A stretch of DNA of 64,000 nucleotides from NCBI RefSeq assembly GCF_001931675.1, contig NZ_CP014839.1, positions 2,418,001-2,482,000 on the forward strand. Reading direction: 5' to 3'. Each line of letters opens with the position of its first letter. The first letter of the stretch is position 1. The notes under the pieces are model-generated. The model worked only from the letters and a program-made list of their open reading frames with translations. It was not told the origin of the DNA and ran no database searches. A program made the translations under genes and the position numbers. This stretch comes from Pandoraea thiooxydans. GTDB taxonomy: Bacteria; Pseudomonadota; Gammaproteobacteria; Burkholderiales; Burkholderiaceae. Below, piece after piece: positions 45,666 through 54,100 of the stretch.

Positions 45666-46331
45666 TCAGCGCACAAGTCCTTGAAGAAAATCCGGCACCG
45701 GGTATCCGATCGAGACGAGATATGCCGCCATCGCACCGGCCACCTTGCGCACGGCCGGGCGGGCCGTCATCCGCTCGCGCCAGGCCAGCAGGTTGGGCGT
45801 CTGCGCCGTCATCGGCGCTCCCTTGCGCGCCCCGAACAGTTGCGCCATATAAAAGGCAATGTCGGCGTACGAATAGCTCCCGGCCAGAAATTCCCGATTG
45901 CCGATCACCCGTTCCATGTACCGATAGCATTGCGACGCGCCCTCGCGCGCGGCCCGCGCCGCGGGGTCATCCGGCATGGCTTCAAGGCCCATCAGCCGGA
46001 TAATGTGCGGGAAGTAGATCTCATCGGAAGTATGCTCAAGCTGGCGCGCCATCGCGCGCACCCTGGCATCGGCCGGCCATAACGGCGTATCGGGCTGCAG
46101 GTCTTCAAGGTATTCGAAGATTTGCGTGGAATCGAAGATCTCCAGCGTTCCGTCGATCAACACCGGCACCTGACGCTTCGGGTTGATCCGCAATACATCG
46201 GGATGCTTCGGCTCGTAACCGCGCTGCGGATCGAACGGCGCCATCACCAGCTCGAAGTCGATGCCTTTCTCATGCGCCGCTATCTCCACCTTGGCGCCGA
46301 ACATGCTCAGCGGGCCGGAAATGATTCTCAT
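45666..46331 (-). CDS. glutathione S-transferase family protein
   Basis: A 221-residue two-domain GST. The thioredoxin-like N-domain starts MRIISGPLSMFGAKVEIAA and contains NPKRQVPVLIDGTLEIFDSTQIFEYLE, the glutathione-binding cis-proline and STQ motif. The helical C-domain contains GSYSYADIAFYMAQLF. GGGAGGAG precedes the ATG at 46331. It is divergent from the WYL regulator, which probably controls it through the palindrome between them. The substrate is unknown. Confidence 0.9.
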   Translation of the reverse strand: MRIISGPLSMFGAKVEIAAHEKGIDFELVMAPFDPQRGYEPKHPDVLRINPKRQVPVLIDGTLEIFDSTQIFEYLEDLQPDTPLWPADARVRAMARQLEHTSDEIYFPHIIRLMGLEAMPDDPAARAAREGASQCYRYMERVIGNREFLAGSYSYADIAFYMAQLFGARKGAPMTAQTPNLLAWRERMTARPAVRKVAGAMAAYLVSIGYPVPDFLQGLVR

Positions 46332-46469
46332 GGGTCGCTCCTCCCTGGATGTCATGCGCGACAATCTCCACCCGCATCCCGGCTCGACAGGAATCGAACT
46401 GCCCGGGCGTCCCGTCGGCCGTCACGCTGTTTGCCTCGATGGGGGATGTCGACAATAATAGGATCGTTA

Positions 46470-46490
46470 ACATGACATCTTGTGTCATGT
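46470..46490. promoter_or_regulatory. inverted repeat, candidate WYL-regulator operator
   Basis: ACATGACA and TGTCATGT form perfect 8-bp arms around a 5-base spacer, in the 180-base interval between the divergent GST and WYL genes, 22 bases before the regulator start. Confidence 0.6.
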
Positions 46491-46511
46491 ATTTTTACGA
46501 CCATATCCTTG

Positions 46512-47504
46512 ATGAAAGCCAGCCGCCTTTTATCGATCATGATGATGCTCCAGGCGCGCGGGCGCATGACCGCCCCGGCATTGGCGCAGGCGCTGGAGGT
46601 TTCCGAGCGCACCATCCTGCGCGACATCGATCAGCTCTCCAACGCTGGCGTGCCGATCTGGAGCGATCGCGGCCGCAACGGCGGATTTCAATTACGCGAG
46701 GGTTGGCGCACCGAGCTCACCGGCCTGACCGAACGCGAAGCTCATGCGCTCTTTCTGGCGGGCCTGCCCGAGCCGGCCACGGCGCTGGGGCTGGACGCCA
46801 TCGCGGCCTCGGCGCGGCTCAAAATGATTGCCAGTCTGCCGCCCGAATCGCGCGAGCAGGCCGACCGCGTCGCCAGCCGGCTTTATATCGATACCGTGGA
46901 CTGGTACCGCGCGCAGGAAACGCCGCCGCTGCTGCGCGAGGTCGCCGATGCCGTCTGGGGCGCGTACCGCATCGAAGTGAGGTACGAAAGCTGGCGCGGC
47001 ATGTCTCGCCGCGAACTCGAGCCGCTTGGCCTGGTGCTCAAGGGCGGCGCCTGGTACCTGGTCGCCAGGGTCGCGGGCCGGCCCGGCGCACTGACCTTCC
47101 GGCTGGCGAATATTCACGAACTCAAAAGTTCGGGGCGCCGCTTCAAGCGTCCTGCGCGGTTCGATCTGGCCGGGCACTGGCGTGAAGCGATGCATCGATA
47201 CGAGGCCGATCTTTATCGCCTGACGGCACACATCGCCGTGTCGCCACGCGGCGAAAAATGGTTGCTCAACGAGCGCATCAAGACCCTGCCCGTCGCGCGG
47301 GATGCGTGGAGCCCGGAAGTGCCGGCAGGTTGGCAAGCGCTTTCGATGCCCATCGAATCCATCGAGCATGGCGTGCGCAAGCTGCTCGGCTACGCCAGCG
47401 AGGTAAAGGTCATCGGGCCGCCAGCGCTCAAGCACAAGCTCATCGAAGCGCTGTCGCGAGTGAATGACTTGTATCGACAAGCGCACGAATCCGACGAGCA
47501 ATGA
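46512..47504 (+). CDS. HTH/WYL-domain transcriptional regulator (YafY type)
   Basis: A 330-residue regulator. Residues 1-60 form an HTH_11 domain (RLLSIMMMLQARGRMTAPALAQALEVSERTILRDIDQL). Residues 140-225 hold the WYL domain (IEVRYESWRG, GLVLKGGAWYLVARVAGR), followed by a C-terminal WCX extension. WYL regulators respond to nucleic-acid or nucleotide ligands in characterised cases. No ribosome site is evident before ATG 46512, so the transcript may be weakly translated or leaderless. It is divergent from the GST gene. Confidence 0.88.
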   Translation: MKASRLLSIMMMLQARGRMTAPALAQALEVSERTILRDIDQLSNAGVPIWSDRGRNGGFQLREGWRTELTGLTEREAHALFLAGLPEPATALGLDAIAASARLKMIASLPPESREQADRVASRLYIDTVDWYRAQETPPLLREVADAVWGAYRIEVRYESWRGMSRRELEPLGLVLKGGAWYLVARVAGRPGALTFRLANIHELKSSGRRFKRPARFDLAGHWREAMHRYEADLYRLTAHIAVSPRGEKWLLNERIKTLPVARDAWSPEVPAGWQALSMPIESIEHGVRKLLGYASEVKVIGPPALKHKLIEALSRVNDLYRQAHESDEQ

Positions 47505-47672
47505 TCTCGAGTCGCGCCAATATCGGCCGACCGTTCAATCGAGTCACCTCCCGAGGCGACCAAGGGGACCCCGAAGCAGGCGCGCGAAACCCGATTCACG
47601 TCGGCTCAGCCCCACCGCTTGACCGATCCTCTGCCCGCTCTCGCTCCACACGCCTGCATCTGCTGGCGAAAT

Positions 47673-47710
47673 ATATATACAGTTTATCTGTACAGATAAA
47701 CTGTATATAT
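47673..47710. promoter_or_regulatory. 38-bp perfect palindrome, marR operator
   Basis: The sequence is perfectly self-complementary for 19 bases on each side of a TGTACA centre. The inner arms contain CAGTTTATCTG and the outer ends are ATATAT. It ends 14 bases before the marR start, so a bound dimer would cover the promoter. MarR proteins typically autorepress through such sites. A damaged copy lies at 54744-54781. Confidence 0.85.
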
Positions 47711-47724
47711 GCTACATTCCCGCC

Positions 47725-48177
47725 ATGAGCACACTACCCAGCCAATCCGACGCTTCTGCGTCGACCGCCCTGGCCGGCGAATTGCGCATTTGCGTGAGCA
47801 AGCTGATTCGGCGCTTGCGCGAGCAGGCCAATGCGGGCGACTTCACCTCCTCCCAGCGATCGGTGCTGCTGCGCCTCGATCGCGACGGCCCCGCCACCGT
47901 TTCCGCGCTGGCGCGGGCCGAGAGCGTGCGCCCGCAGTCGATGCGGGTCACGGTGGCCAGCCTGGAGGCGATGGGCGCCGTGCGCGGCGAGCCCGATCCG
48001 CACGACGGCCGGCAAACGCTGATCGACCTGAGCCCGAAGTTTCGCAAGACCCTCAAGGCCAGCCGCGCCGCGAAGGACGACTGGCTGCTGCACGCACTGC
48101 AAGCGCAGCTCTCACCCCAGGAGCAGGCCCAGCTCGCCGCAGCGGTAAAACTGCTGGAGCGGCTCGCCGACTTCTGA
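47725..48177 (+). CDS. MarR family transcriptional regulator
   Basis: A 150-residue MarR protein. The winged helix-turn-helix spans about residues 45-105 (SSQRSVLLRLDRDGPATVSALARAESVRPQSMRVTVASLEAMGAV, then the wing EPDPHDGRQ). The flanking helices needed for dimerisation are intact. It heads a four-gene operon with an isochorismatase-fold hydrolase, a small membrane protein and an MFS exporter. That layout is typical of ligand-induced efflux and detoxification. Its front half is duplicated in the chimeric frame at 54796. Confidence 0.92.
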   Translation: MSTLPSQSDASASTALAGELRICVSKLIRRLREQANAGDFTSSQRSVLLRLDRDGPATVSALARAESVRPQSMRVTVASLEAMGAVRGEPDPHDGRQTLIDLSPKFRKTLKASRAAKDDWLLHALQAQLSPQEQAQLAAAVKLLERLADF

Positions 48178-48206
48178 CGCCCGGCAACCCCTCTCTCACT
48201 ATCAAC

Positions 48207-48770
48207 ATGGCACTTACTTCGCTCGACACCAATACCGCGCTGATCGTCGTCGATCTGCAGCAAGGCATCGTCGGTTATCCCCTCATTCACCCGATCGGCG
48301 ACATCGTGGCGCGCACCCGTGCGCTGCTCGGCGCATTTCGCCGGCTCGGCCTGCCGGTCGTGCTGGTCAACGTCGCCGGCGGCGCGCCGGGCCGCACCGA
48401 GCGGCCCCGCCTGCCGGAGCCGCTCCCGCCCGGCTGGACCGATCTCATCCCCGAGCTCGATCGGCAGCCCGGCGATATCGTCGTGACCAAGCGAACCTGG
48501 GGCGCCTTCGCCAGCACCGATCTCGAGCGCCGCCTGAAGGCGCTGGACGTGACCCAGGTGGTCGTCACCGGCGTGGCCACCGGCACCGGCGTCGAGGCGA
48601 CCGCTCGCCAGGCATACGAACAAGGGTTCAACGTGACGCTGGCTCTGGACGCGATGACCGACACCCGGCCCGAGGCGCACGCGTATAGCATCGCCAACGT
48701 CTTTCCCCGGCTGGGCGAGACCGGCACGGCCGAACAGGTCATCGGTCTGCTCGACACACGGAGCGCCTGA
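48207..48770 (+). CDS. isochorismatase-fold cysteine hydrolase lacking the cysteine
   Basis: A 187-residue protein of the isochorismatase-like superfamily. D16 (VVDLQQG) and K95 (VTKRTWGAF) of the usual Asp-Lys-Cys triad are present. The third position is Gly128 (GVATGTGVEATAR) instead of cysteine, as in some isochorismatases and uncharacterised members. A nicotinamidase-type mechanism is therefore unlikely. It is the second gene of the marR operon, 29 bases after marR. Only a poor ribosome site is seen. The substrate is unknown. Confidence 0.82.
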   Translation: MALTSLDTNTALIVVDLQQGIVGYPLIHPIGDIVARTRALLGAFRRLGLPVVLVNVAGGAPGRTERPRLPEPLPPGWTDLIPELDRQPGDIVVTKRTWGAFASTDLERRLKALDVTQVVVTGVATGTGVEATARQAYEQGFNVTLALDAMTDTRPEAHAYSIANVFPRLGETGTAEQVIGLLDTRSA

Positions 48771-48772
48771 CC

Positions 48773-49102
48773 ATGCCCTGGCTTGATCTGCTGTCGTGGT
48801 GCCTCGGCGGCGCCGCGCTCGCCAACGCCGTGCCGCACTTCGTCAGCGGCATCATGGGCAAGCCGTTTCAGAGCCCGTTCGCCAAGCCGCCCGGAGAGGG
48901 TCTTTCATCATCGACGGTGAACCTGCTCTGGGGATTCTTCAATCTATGCGTCGGCTATGTGCTGGTCTGCCGTGTCGGCGACTTCACGCTCAAAAGCACG
49001 ATGGATGCCGCCGCGCTCGGGCTCGGCATCCTGGTGCTCGGCCTGCCGATGGCGCGGCACTTCGGCCGCTTTCACGGCGGCAACCTGTCGGAGCGCGCCT
49101 GA
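48773..49102 (+). CDS. small membrane protein of the marR operon
   Basis: A 109-residue protein with three hydrophobic segments (about 5-27, 48-66 and 77-95). A conserved-looking ANAVPHFVSGIMGKPFQSPFAKP lies between the first two. The start is two bases after the preceding stop and the end is two bases before the exporter gene, so it is firmly inside the operon. It resembles small hypothetical membrane proteins next to MFS genes in Burkholderiales. Function unknown. Confidence 0.75.
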   Translation: MPWLDLLSWCLGGAALANAVPHFVSGIMGKPFQSPFAKPPGEGLSSSTVNLLWGFFNLCVGYVLVCRVGDFTLKSTMDAAALGLGILVLGLPMARHFGRFHGGNLSERA

Positions 49103-49104
49103 GC

Positions 49105-50346
49105 ATGCCTTCGACTGGCGTCTTTCGTTCGCTGCGAAACTACAACTATCGCGTCTGGGCGGCAGGCGCGCTGGTGTCCAACGTGGGCACGTGGATGCAG
49201 CGCACGGCCCAGGACTGGCTGGTGCTCACGCAGCTCACGCGCAACAATGCGTCGGCGGTGGGCATCGTCATGGCACTCCAGTTCGGGCCGCAATTGCTGC
49301 TGTTGCCCTGGACCGGTTTCGCCGCCGATCACTTCAATCAGCGCAAGCTGTTGATGGCGACCCAGGCAATCATGGGCGCGCTGGCCATCGCGCTGGGCCT
49401 GCTTACCGTCACTGGCCTGGTGCAGCTCTGGCAGGTCTATGTGTTCGCGTTTCTGTTCGGCTGCGCCTCGGCATTCGACGCGCCGGTGCGCCAGACCTTC
49501 GTGGGCGAACTGGTGGGCGACGCCGACCTTTCCAATGCCGTGGCGCTCAATTCGATGTCGTTCAACGCCGCGCGCATGCTCGGCCCGGCTGCGGCGGGGC
49601 TGGTCATCGCCTCGGTCGGCACCGGCTGGGCGTTTTTGCTCAACGGCGCCAGTTTCGCCGCGGTGCTCGCCTCTTTGTCGCTGTTCCGGGTCGCCGAGCT
49701 GCGCCCCAACGTGCGGGCTCACCGCGCCCCGGGCGGCATGCTGGAAGGGTTTCGCTACGTCGCCTCGCGCCCCGACCTCGTGGCGATGCTGGTCATGCTG
49801 TTTCTGATCGGCACCTTCGGCCTGAACTTCCCGATCTTCATCTCGACCATGGCCGTGCGCGTGTTTCACACCGACGCGCGCGGCTACGGCGTGCTCTCCT
49901 CGATCATGGCCATCGGCACCGTCACCGGCGCGCTGCTTGCCGCGCGGCGCGAGCGGGCGCGCTTCACTTCGCTGCTCACCGGCGCCGCCGTCTTCGGGCT
50001 CGGCTGCACGCTGGCGGCCATCGCGCCCAGCTACTGGCTGTTTGCCGGCGCGCTGGCCATCACCGGCGTGGCCACCCTGACCTTCACCAACACGAGCAAC
50101 AGCCTAATGCAGCTCTCGACCGAGCCCGCCATGCGCGGCCGGGTCATGGCGCTGCGCGTGGGCATCGCACTGGGCTGCACGCCAATCGGCGCGCCTATCG
50201 TCGGCTGGGTAGCTGACCATCCCGGCCCGCGCTGGTCGCTCGCGGTCGGCGCGGCGTCGGGTTTCGCCGCCGCGCTGGTCGCCGTCTACGCGATCCGGCG
50301 GCAAATGCATTTGCGGCATGTCGAAGGACATGGCGAGGCGGATTGA
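49105..50346 (+). CDS. MFS exporter, EntS/DHA3-like
   Basis: A 413-residue, 12-helix transporter. FRSLRNYNYRVWAAGALVSNVGTWMQRTAQDWLVL is the typical start of the EntS-like branch, followed by FAADHFNQRKLL (motif A) and FNAARMLGPAAAGLVIA. Such proteins export siderophores or drugs. It is the last gene of the marR operon. Its final 71 codons are nearly identical to the second half of the chimeric frame at 54796-55272 (two base differences over about 185 bases), pointing to a recent duplication. Confidence 0.9.
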   Translation: MPSTGVFRSLRNYNYRVWAAGALVSNVGTWMQRTAQDWLVLTQLTRNNASAVGIVMALQFGPQLLLLPWTGFAADHFNQRKLLMATQAIMGALAIALGLLTVTGLVQLWQVYVFAFLFGCASAFDAPVRQTFVGELVGDADLSNAVALNSMSFNAARMLGPAAAGLVIASVGTGWAFLLNGASFAAVLASLSLFRVAELRPNVRAHRAPGGMLEGFRYVASRPDLVAMLVMLFLIGTFGLNFPIFISTMAVRVFHTDARGYGVLSSIMAIGTVTGALLAARRERARFTSLLTGAAVFGLGCTLAAIAPSYWLFAGALAITGVATLTFTNTSNSLMQLSTEPAMRGRVMALRVGIALGCTPIGAPIVGWVADHPGPRWSLAVGAASGFAAALVAVYAIRRQMHLRHVEGHGEAD

Positions 50347-50583
50347 CGCTGATCGGCGTAGCGGCGGCGATAAGCCGGGGCCGGCGTCTTGCACGCTCAT
50401 CGCACGGCCACTTACAGGGAATAATCTCGCGCAGTCGTCACAAGATTTCTGCTTCTTGCGAGTACTCGTTGCTGGGCAGAGCGCTTTACCACCCCAGCCG
50501 CGCGGTTTCTTCAGAACGGCGCGAGGGGTCAGGATGTTCCCGTTCTCGAAAACATTTCTTGAAACACTATTCCCGATTACATA

Positions 50584-50605
50584 TCATCTCAACGAGTTGA
50601 GATGA
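50584..50605. promoter_or_regulatory. 22-bp inverted repeat
   Basis: Perfect 10-bp arms (TCATCTCAAC / GTTGAGATGA) flank a two-base centre. The repeat directly precedes the remains of a nucleotidyltransferase gene. It may be an orphaned operator or a recombination scar. Confidence 0.5.
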
Positions 50606-50704
50606 GAAAAATCGCTACTCGGGGTCGACGTCGACTTGTTGACACCTGGCGACCTGCCGACAAAATTCCGGGCCAAAGTGCTCGCGCAGGCGCAGCCGGT
50701 ATGA
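50606..50704 (+). pseudogene. 3' fragment of a MntA-type nucleotidyltransferase antitoxin gene
   Basis: After an in-frame stop the plus strand reads EKSLLGVDVDLLTPGDLP and then TKFRAKVLAQAQPV before TGA. The pattern (L)LGxxVDLLTPGDLPxxFRxxVLAEAxPV is the C-terminus of MNT-domain nucleotidyltransferases of the MntA/HepT toxin-antitoxin family. The N-terminal part with the GSxxRG and DxD catalytic motifs is gone. Its stop overlaps the ATG of the next fragment (ATGA), exactly as in intact mntA-hepT pairs. The call is by motif memory, not a search. Confidence 0.6.
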
Positions 50705-50744
50705 GCGGAAATCGACTGCCCGATTATCTCGACCACATATGGCA
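50701..50744 (+). pseudogene. 5' stub of a HepT (HEPN, DUF86) toxin gene
   Basis: The stub reads MSGNRLPDYLDHIWQ, matching the first helix of DUF86/HepT proteins (RLxDYLEHIxxAIxxI). The RX4-6H catalytic region is absent because the sequence changes at about 50745 into a copy of the tail of the NmrA-like gene. The toxin is therefore certainly non-functional if this call is right. Confidence 0.55.
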
Positions 50745-50816
50745 AGCAGCAATCGCTCGTTCCGCTTGGCGATGCGCGAATCGGCCGCGTCAACCTCGAC
50801 GGGTGGCTAGCGCAAG
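50745..50816 (+). pseudogene. duplicated tail of the NmrA-like gene
   Basis: About 72 bases closely match the last codons of the gene at 44894-45643 (starting at its AGCAGCAATCGCTCGTTCCG). Several substitutions are present, and there is no upstream portion. The source frame would encode EQQSLVPLGDARIGR. It is fused directly to the hepT stub. Confidence 0.75.
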
Positions 50817-51102
50817 AAAAAATCGTAATTGGCGCCCTGCGTGAAACGTCGATCGAGGATGGCTTCCACTACCCCGGCCGGGGTTGCGCGGGCCGTTTGG
50901 GTTGCATCCGAAGATCGAACACCTGCCGCGCACGACGACTTCCAGCGCCAAAGCCCCCGCGATACCTGATCGGTCATCGCTTTGGTCACACTATCGTGGT
51001 TCGATGTGCTTCCGATGCAAGCTGTGCCCGCTTGCGCACGGCGCCCTCGGGGCGGCGCCGTACACCACGGACAGGCTGGCGGGCAAAGACGGAGCCAGTG
51101 CG
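50817..51102. other. gene-free interval downstream of the autotransporter
   Basis: About 290 bases without a convincing gene. An 8-bp stem (ACGGCGCC / GGCGCCGT, 51038-51061) lies in it but has no T-run on either strand. Together with 50347-50583, which also shows nothing recognisable, this is a decayed interval of about 750 bases holding the fragments listed separately. Confidence 0.5.
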
Positions 51103-54100
51103 TTACCAGCTATAACGGTAGCCCACTTGGCCAAATACGCCGCGCCGCCGCTCGCCGCCCAGGTTATGTGTGTATTTGAGGTTGACATACAACGTCGACG
51201 CCTTGCCCATGCTCGCGGTCGCGCCGACTCCGAGTTCGTACCAGGTTTTCGCCGGAGACTCTGCGAATGAGGTATCGCCGACGACGACCTGCCCCGGCGA
51301 GATGAAATCCCGCAAGAGATCGGCGGTGAAATACGGGGTTAGATGGCTTGTCTTGGCATCGTTCGCCAGATTGGGTCTGAACAGGCGAAAGCCGATCCGG
51401 CCACGCAACTCGTTCGACGTATTGCCCGAGACGGCCGATACGCGGTCGCTGAAGGGGTTCAGATGCACATATTGATAAAGCAATTGCATCTGCGGCTCGA
51501 TGGCGAGCGACGACACGCCGAGCCGCACCGGTTTGCCGGCTTCGGCCGACACGCCTGCGCCTAAGCCATTCTGAGTCGCGCCGCCGCCATAGACGTCGCT
51601 ATATTTGTCGTGATAGTGGGTCAATTGCGCGACGCCGTCGAAGTAAGTGCCGTCGGGCAGATAGCGTGTCCAATAGCCGCCGATCGACTGCGCCTGCATC
51701 GTCAGCGAGCCGGCGCGGGACGTGAGCGCCGCATTGATGGCGCGCTGGCTGTCATCGAAGGTCGACGACGCGGTGCCGAGCGTGACCATCGCGCCGACGT
51801 GCGTGCTGCCGCCGGCAGCCGCATGCGCGAGCGTCCAGTCCTTTCCGAATTGTGCGAAATAGGTTCGCGCCTGGGCAGAGAAGCGGTCGTTGCCGTTCAT
51901 GGTCAGGTTCTGGCCGGCGACCCGCGCCCACACGCCATCGCGATGGGCGGGCTGGGCACGTTCGATCGCCGCGATGTCACCCACCCGTTCGTGCAGGCGG
52001 CTCAATATCGAGAACCCATAATCCGCATTGAGCTGCGGCGCCAACGAGTAGCCGACCACCGCCGGACGGTATGCCGTCGGCGCGGTGGCCGGATCGGAGT
52101 TCGCCGGCGGGCTCGAGCCGCCTGTTGATCCCGAACCGCCGCTGGGCTGTGCCAGGAGCTTCGAGCGCAGATACCAGTCGCTCGGGGTGGCGCCGCCTTG
52201 GTAAAGCAGATATTGATAGGCGCCGGCCTGGACCGGGCTGGCAAGATGAAATGCGCCGGACGCCGACGTGCCGCCGACTTGAACGACGCGAATTCCGTCG
52301 CCCACGGTTTGCGCGCCGCTTCCCGTGCCTTGCACTTGGATGCCGGTAGTGCCGCTGGCATTGCCACCGATGACGAGTGTGTCCGTTTGTGTTGCCGCGC
52401 CCCCTTGGTTGAGTACCGTATTGATAGCGAGCGTGCCCGACGCGCCGACGTAATTGCCGCGAACGTTCAACATGTTGCCGGTTTGGCCGGCTGCGGCGCC
52501 CACTTGCAGCAAGCCGGTGTTCGACAAATCGCCGCCGATCGTAAAAGTTCCACTGGTGTTGCCGGCGAATGCCGGCATCGCACTCGCGACAGCCAGCGTG
52601 CCGAGATTGGTCACGCTGCCAGGTGCGCTGCCGTAGCCGCCGAGCGTCGCGCCGGCGGCCACCAGAGTCGCACCAGTGCCCAGCGAGGCGCTTGCATGCG
52701 CCGAATCGCCGACCGCGAGCGCACCGGCCGACACCGTCGTCGTCCCCAAGTAGGTGTTCGCCGCATCCAACACAGTCGTACCGCTGCCTGTCTGTCCCAG
52801 CGAGCCGCTGCCCGATACCGTGCCGCTGAAAGTCGTTGCATCAGAGCGATCGAACACCAGCGTGCCATTGTCGGTCACGTTGCCGACGATGCTACCGCTC
52901 GTGCCGCCACTGCCAAGCTGCAATGTGCCGGCGGAAATTGTCGTGCCGCCCGTATAGGTGTTCGCCGCATCCAACACAGTCGTACCGCCGCCTGTCTGTC
53001 CCAGCGAGCCGCTGCCCGATACCGTGCCGCTGAAGATCGTCGCGTCAGACCGATCAAACGCAAGCATGCCATTGTCGGTCACGTTGCCGACGATGCTACC
53101 GCTCGTGCCGCCACTGCCAAGCTGCAATGTGCCGGTGGAAATTGTCGTGCCGCCTGTATAGGTGTTCGCGCCGGTCAACACAAGCGTGCCGCTGCCCGCC
53201 TTGGTCAACGCGCCCGCGCCGCTGATACCCTGTCCGAGTTGTGTCGTGAATCCTTGCGTATCGATCGTGCCGTTCGCGCTCGTGATTGAGACCGCGCGGG
53301 TAGGTGCAAGACTCAGATTCTGATTGGCCTGCAGCGTCCCGCCATTCAACACTAGCGCCCCGCTGGCCGCGCCGATCGCGGCGTCGGCGCCGATCGCCAG
53401 CGTGCCCTGGGAAATCGTCGTGCCGCCCGAGTAGGTGTTGCCGTTGGCCCCAGATGGCGCGAGCGTCAAGGTGCCCTGCCCGGTCTTCTCGACCGCGCCG
53501 GTGCCGGACAGCGCGCCCGTGTAAGTGCCGGCGTCTGGCTGCGCGAACCGCACCAGCCCGTTGTCGAGCACCGAGGGCGGCAAACTTTGCGCGCGCGCCT
53601 GGAGCGTGCCGGCCGGATCGACGATCACGCTGCCCGTGTAGTTGCTGTTATTGCCGGTCAACGCTAGCGTGCCGCCTTGCACTTCGGCCCGCGTCACCCC
53701 CGTGATCGTGCCGGTGAGCGACCAGGTTCCAGAATCCGCCTTGTAAAGGGTCTGAAAGTTGGTGAAGTTGCCGGGCAGGCTCGCCGTGCCGGTGCCGTTG
53801 AGATAAACGGTATTGGTGCCGCCCCCGCCGTCCATATTGCCGGTGATCGTCGAGCCGGTATAGAGGCGCAGCGTATCGTCGCCCCCGGCGAAGACGAGGT
53901 TGCCGATGACCTGGCCGCGATTGGTGAAATCCACCGCGCCGTTGCCGCTGGCGCCGATGACATCGCCCGGGGCCTGAATGACACCGGTCGCATCGTTAAT
54001 GATGGTATTCGTACCGCTAAGGTTCTGAAACCAGATGGCCGCCGCGTGATCCGCGCGAATCAATCCGTCATTGACGATGGTATTGCCGCTGCCTTCCAGA

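Noticed and set aside
50807-50989. 60-codon minus-strand frame ending in GANYDFFLR
   Set aside because: The end looks protein-like, but there is no ribosome site, no family match, and it lies in decayed DNA; not enough to call a gene.
51038-51061. Intrinsic terminator after the autotransporter gene
   Set aside because: The 8-bp stem is GC-rich but lacks a T-run on either strand and is separated from the stop by about 40 bases.
52754-53161. CRISPR-like or intergenic satellite array
   Set aside because: The repeats are in frame inside the autotransporter gene, are 204 bp long and have no spacer structure.
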